This document shows positions 62,479-64,000 of a stretch of DNA of 64,000 nt, in pieces. Source of the stretch: Sporosarcina cascadiensis (GTDB lineage Bacteria; Bacillota; Bacilli; Bacillales_A; Planococcaceae); contig NZ_WHVV01000007.1 of assembly GCF_009650995.1 (NCBI RefSeq), positions 1 to 64,000 of the forward strand, read 5' to 3'. Made by a program: the position numbers and the translations under genes. The notes below the pieces were generated by a model. That model made no database searches and was not told the origin of the DNA. It saw only the letters and a program-made list of their open reading frames with translations. The stretch's first letter is position 1; each line of letters starts with the position of its first letter.

Positions 62479-64000
62479 ATGAAAATAAACTGGATGAAAA
62501 AAGTCGGAATCACATTTGCTGCAGGAGTCTCGATTTATGCGCTCCCGGCAATCGCTCAAGCCAATGAGGAAGCTGAAACCATTTCAGATGTCAATGAAGT
62601 TCAGGAAGCAAAGCCAATTGTCGATATACAGTTGAAAGATCTTCCTGTAGTAGGTGATGTCAATGTTCAAGTGCCTTCCCCTGAGAGAAAGAATCAGGAG
62701 ACCGGCAAGAAGGAAAAGTCTGCAGTCAAGGTGCAAGTGAGCGAGGGTATCATTGACAACTTGGAAGTGGATGTGGCACCTGTTGAAAAGACTGAACAGC
62801 AGGAAAAGAAAGCAATTGCGAATGTAAAACTGTCTTCACAGATTACGAATGATGTCGAAGTGAACGCAGTGGCGAAGGAGACGAAACAGCATGGAACTAC
62901 AGCTGAAACATCTTCAAGCCTGGCGAAAGTGAATGCAGATGATTTGCCTGTTGTCGGTCAGACGGAAGCAGGTGTCGCAGAGCAGAAGCAGACAACTTCT
63001 GAAGACGGCGCTTCATATGACGGCGGTGTGGTGGAAGTGGATATCGAGAAAGTGCCGGTTGCGGAAGAAACGCATGTCGGCGTACTCGACAAGCATGTGA
63101 AGAAGACCAATGATTCCTATACAACAAAAGGAGGAGCAGTGCAAGCAGATCTGGAAGCTCCGGGTCTGCTGGATGAAATGCATATCGGAGTCTTGGATTC
63201 CACTGTCAAAGAAGATGAAACAGGTTCTTCATATGACGGCGGTGTAGTAGAGGCAACGATTGAAAAAGCGCCGATATTGGATGAGACGCATGTCGGTATT
63301 CTTGACCGACATGTGAGCGAGACAGAGGACAGCTATACGAGCAACGGCGGTGTTGTGCAAGCAGATGCAGCAGCTCCCGGTTTGCTTGACGATACACATG
63401 TCGGAGTCTTGGATTCCACTGTCAAAGAAGACGAAACAGGTTCTTCATATGACGGAGGTGTAGTAGAGGCAACGATTGAAAAAGCACCGATATTGGATGA
63501 GACGCATGTCGGTGTTCTTGACCGGCATGTAAGCGAGACAGAGGACAGCTATACGAGCAACAGCGGTGTTGTGCAAGCAGATGCAGCAGCTCCCGGTTTG
63601 CTTGACGATACGCATGTCGGAGTGCTGGATTCTCACGAAAAAAAAGATGGAAATTCACTAATGCTTGATGAAGGTGTTGTGAATTCAATGATCAAAAATT
63701 TACCGGTCATCGGCGACTTATCACTCGGCGTGCTGGACCGCCATGAAAGAGAAAACGGAAACGATTCATCTCTTTCAACCGGTGTCGCTCAAATTCTTTC
63801 AAACGGAACACTTCTTGAAGACGTTACAATAAACATTTTACGGAAAACTGAACAAACGACTGATGAAGGAACTCACATCAAGCAAGGCGTTGCGATTGTG
63901 GATTTGACGCTGCCTGTCATTGGCGATATAAAGGCAGATATTCTGACCAATGAAACATTCAAGCCGACAGCAGCTTTTCCACCGGTAACACCGCCGGTAA
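62479..64000 (+). CDS. Secreted repeat protein, C-terminally cut by window edge
   Basis: At least 507 residues; no stop before the window ends. Residues 1-30 form a signal peptide ending near AIAQAN. Two shorter motifs (LKDLPVVGDVNVQV type) are followed by about seven repeats of some 36 residues built on THVGVLDxHVxE, a Tyr-Ser-rich turn with GGVV, and APGLLD or APILD. Two such repeats form a 72-residue super-unit. The C-terminus visible here is Pro-rich (FPPVTPPV). A cell-surface adhesin or fibre-like role is possible; no family is recognised. Starts with AAAGGAGA 8 nt before the ATG. Confidence 0.8.
   Translation, partial: MKINWMKKVGITFAAGVSIYALPAIAQANEEAETISDVNEVQEAKPIVDIQLKDLPVVGDVNVQVPSPERKNQETGKKEKSAVKVQVSEGIIDNLEVDVAPVEKTEQQEKKAIANVKLSSQITNDVEVNAVAKETKQHGTTAETSSSLAKVNADDLPVVGQTEAGVAEQKQTTSEDGASYDGGVVEVDIEKVPVAEETHVGVLDKHVKKTNDSYTTKGGAVQADLEAPGLLDEMHIGVLDSTVKEDETGSSYDGGVVEATIEKAPILDETHVGILDRHVSETEDSYTSNGGVVQADAAAPGLLDDTHVGVLDSTVKEDETGSSYDGGVVEATIEKAPILDETHVGVLDRHVSETEDSYTSNSGVVQADAAAPGLLDDTHVGVLDSHEKKDGNSLMLDEGVVNSMIKNLPVIGDLSLGVLDRHERENGNDSSLSTGVAQILSNGTLLEDVTINILRKTEQTTDEGTHIKQGVAIVDLTLPVIGDIKADILTNETFKPTAAFPPVTPPV
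63186..63617 (+). repeat. Two tandem 216-nt coding repeats
   Basis: 63186-63401 and 63402-63617 are in-frame copies with only scattered base differences, mostly silent (a few amino-acid changes such as Ile/Val and Gly/Ser). A third, diverged partial copy begins at 63618. High identity at DNA level implies recent duplication or ongoing copy-number change. Confidence 0.85.

Noticed and set aside
1-64000. Prophage, integrative element or tRNA-linked attachment site
   Set aside because: No integrase, structural phage genes, tRNA genes or long direct repeats typical of att sites were found. The only mobility gene is the RAYT transposase.

Overview
The window is chromosomal DNA of a moderately GC Gram-positive bacterium of the Bacillales, most likely Planococcaceae (Sporosarcina-like). 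This is inferred from strong GGAGG ribosome sites, frequent TTG/GTG starts, a ComK homologue, an OpuA-type glycine betaine transporter, an IsdE-like heme lipoprotein, cre-like sites and typical U-tailed terminators. I see no tRNA, rRNA, CRISPR array, prophage or replication origin. The right edge cuts through a repeat-rich secreted protein.

Layout. 0-5 kb: a REP-associated tyrosine transposase, two copies of a short REP-like sequence bracketing a primase-helicase fusion gene, a CorA transporter and a small RCK_C membrane protein. 5-10 kb: a GAF-PAS-GGDEF-EAL c-di-GMP protein, then an alternative sigma factor divergent from comK; comK lies behind a leader ending in a terminator. 9-18 kb: secreted and envelope proteins (excalibur, glucosaminidase, transglutaminase-like, FUSC) and a chemoreceptor. 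18-22.6 kb: a Fur-controlled heme uptake operon (lipoprotein, permease, ATPase, HugZ-like, DinB-like). 22.9-29.1 kb: an osmoprotectant island with the OpuA ATPase and permease, the binding protein encoded separately on the other strand, a GbsR-like regulator, and matching palindromes at both promoters.

29.4-34.9 kb: a TetR-controlled acyl-CoA locus. 35-38 kb: a chemoreceptor, a CoxG-like protein and a decayed [2Fe-2S] subunit. 38-43 kb: a minus-strand ugpCAEB-glpQ operon for glycerophosphodiesters. 43.2-46.8 kb: a MerR-controlled acyl-CoA ligase/dehydrogenase operon. 47-54 kb: an SDR gene behind a TPP riboswitch, a CitMHS carrier with its two-component system, and the two subunits of a 3-oxoacid CoA-transferase. 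54.5-60.5 kb: an AraC-type regulator followed by hutU, hutI and a YjiH-type membrane protein. 60.7-64 kb: two secreted repeat proteins, the second with its ribosome site in a hairpin.

The most unusual structure is a family of intergenic arrays. Short cores (ATGAKCRC, or TTGGYKCG and its complement) recur at a 21-bp period, with exactly seven units in nine arrays and three units in a tenth. Spacers are diverged while period and cores are kept. These arrays occur at about 11.7, 18.4, 18.5, 22.7, 22.8, 26.1, 29.2, 47.3, 47.5 and 54.2 kb. I do not recognise them as a named element.
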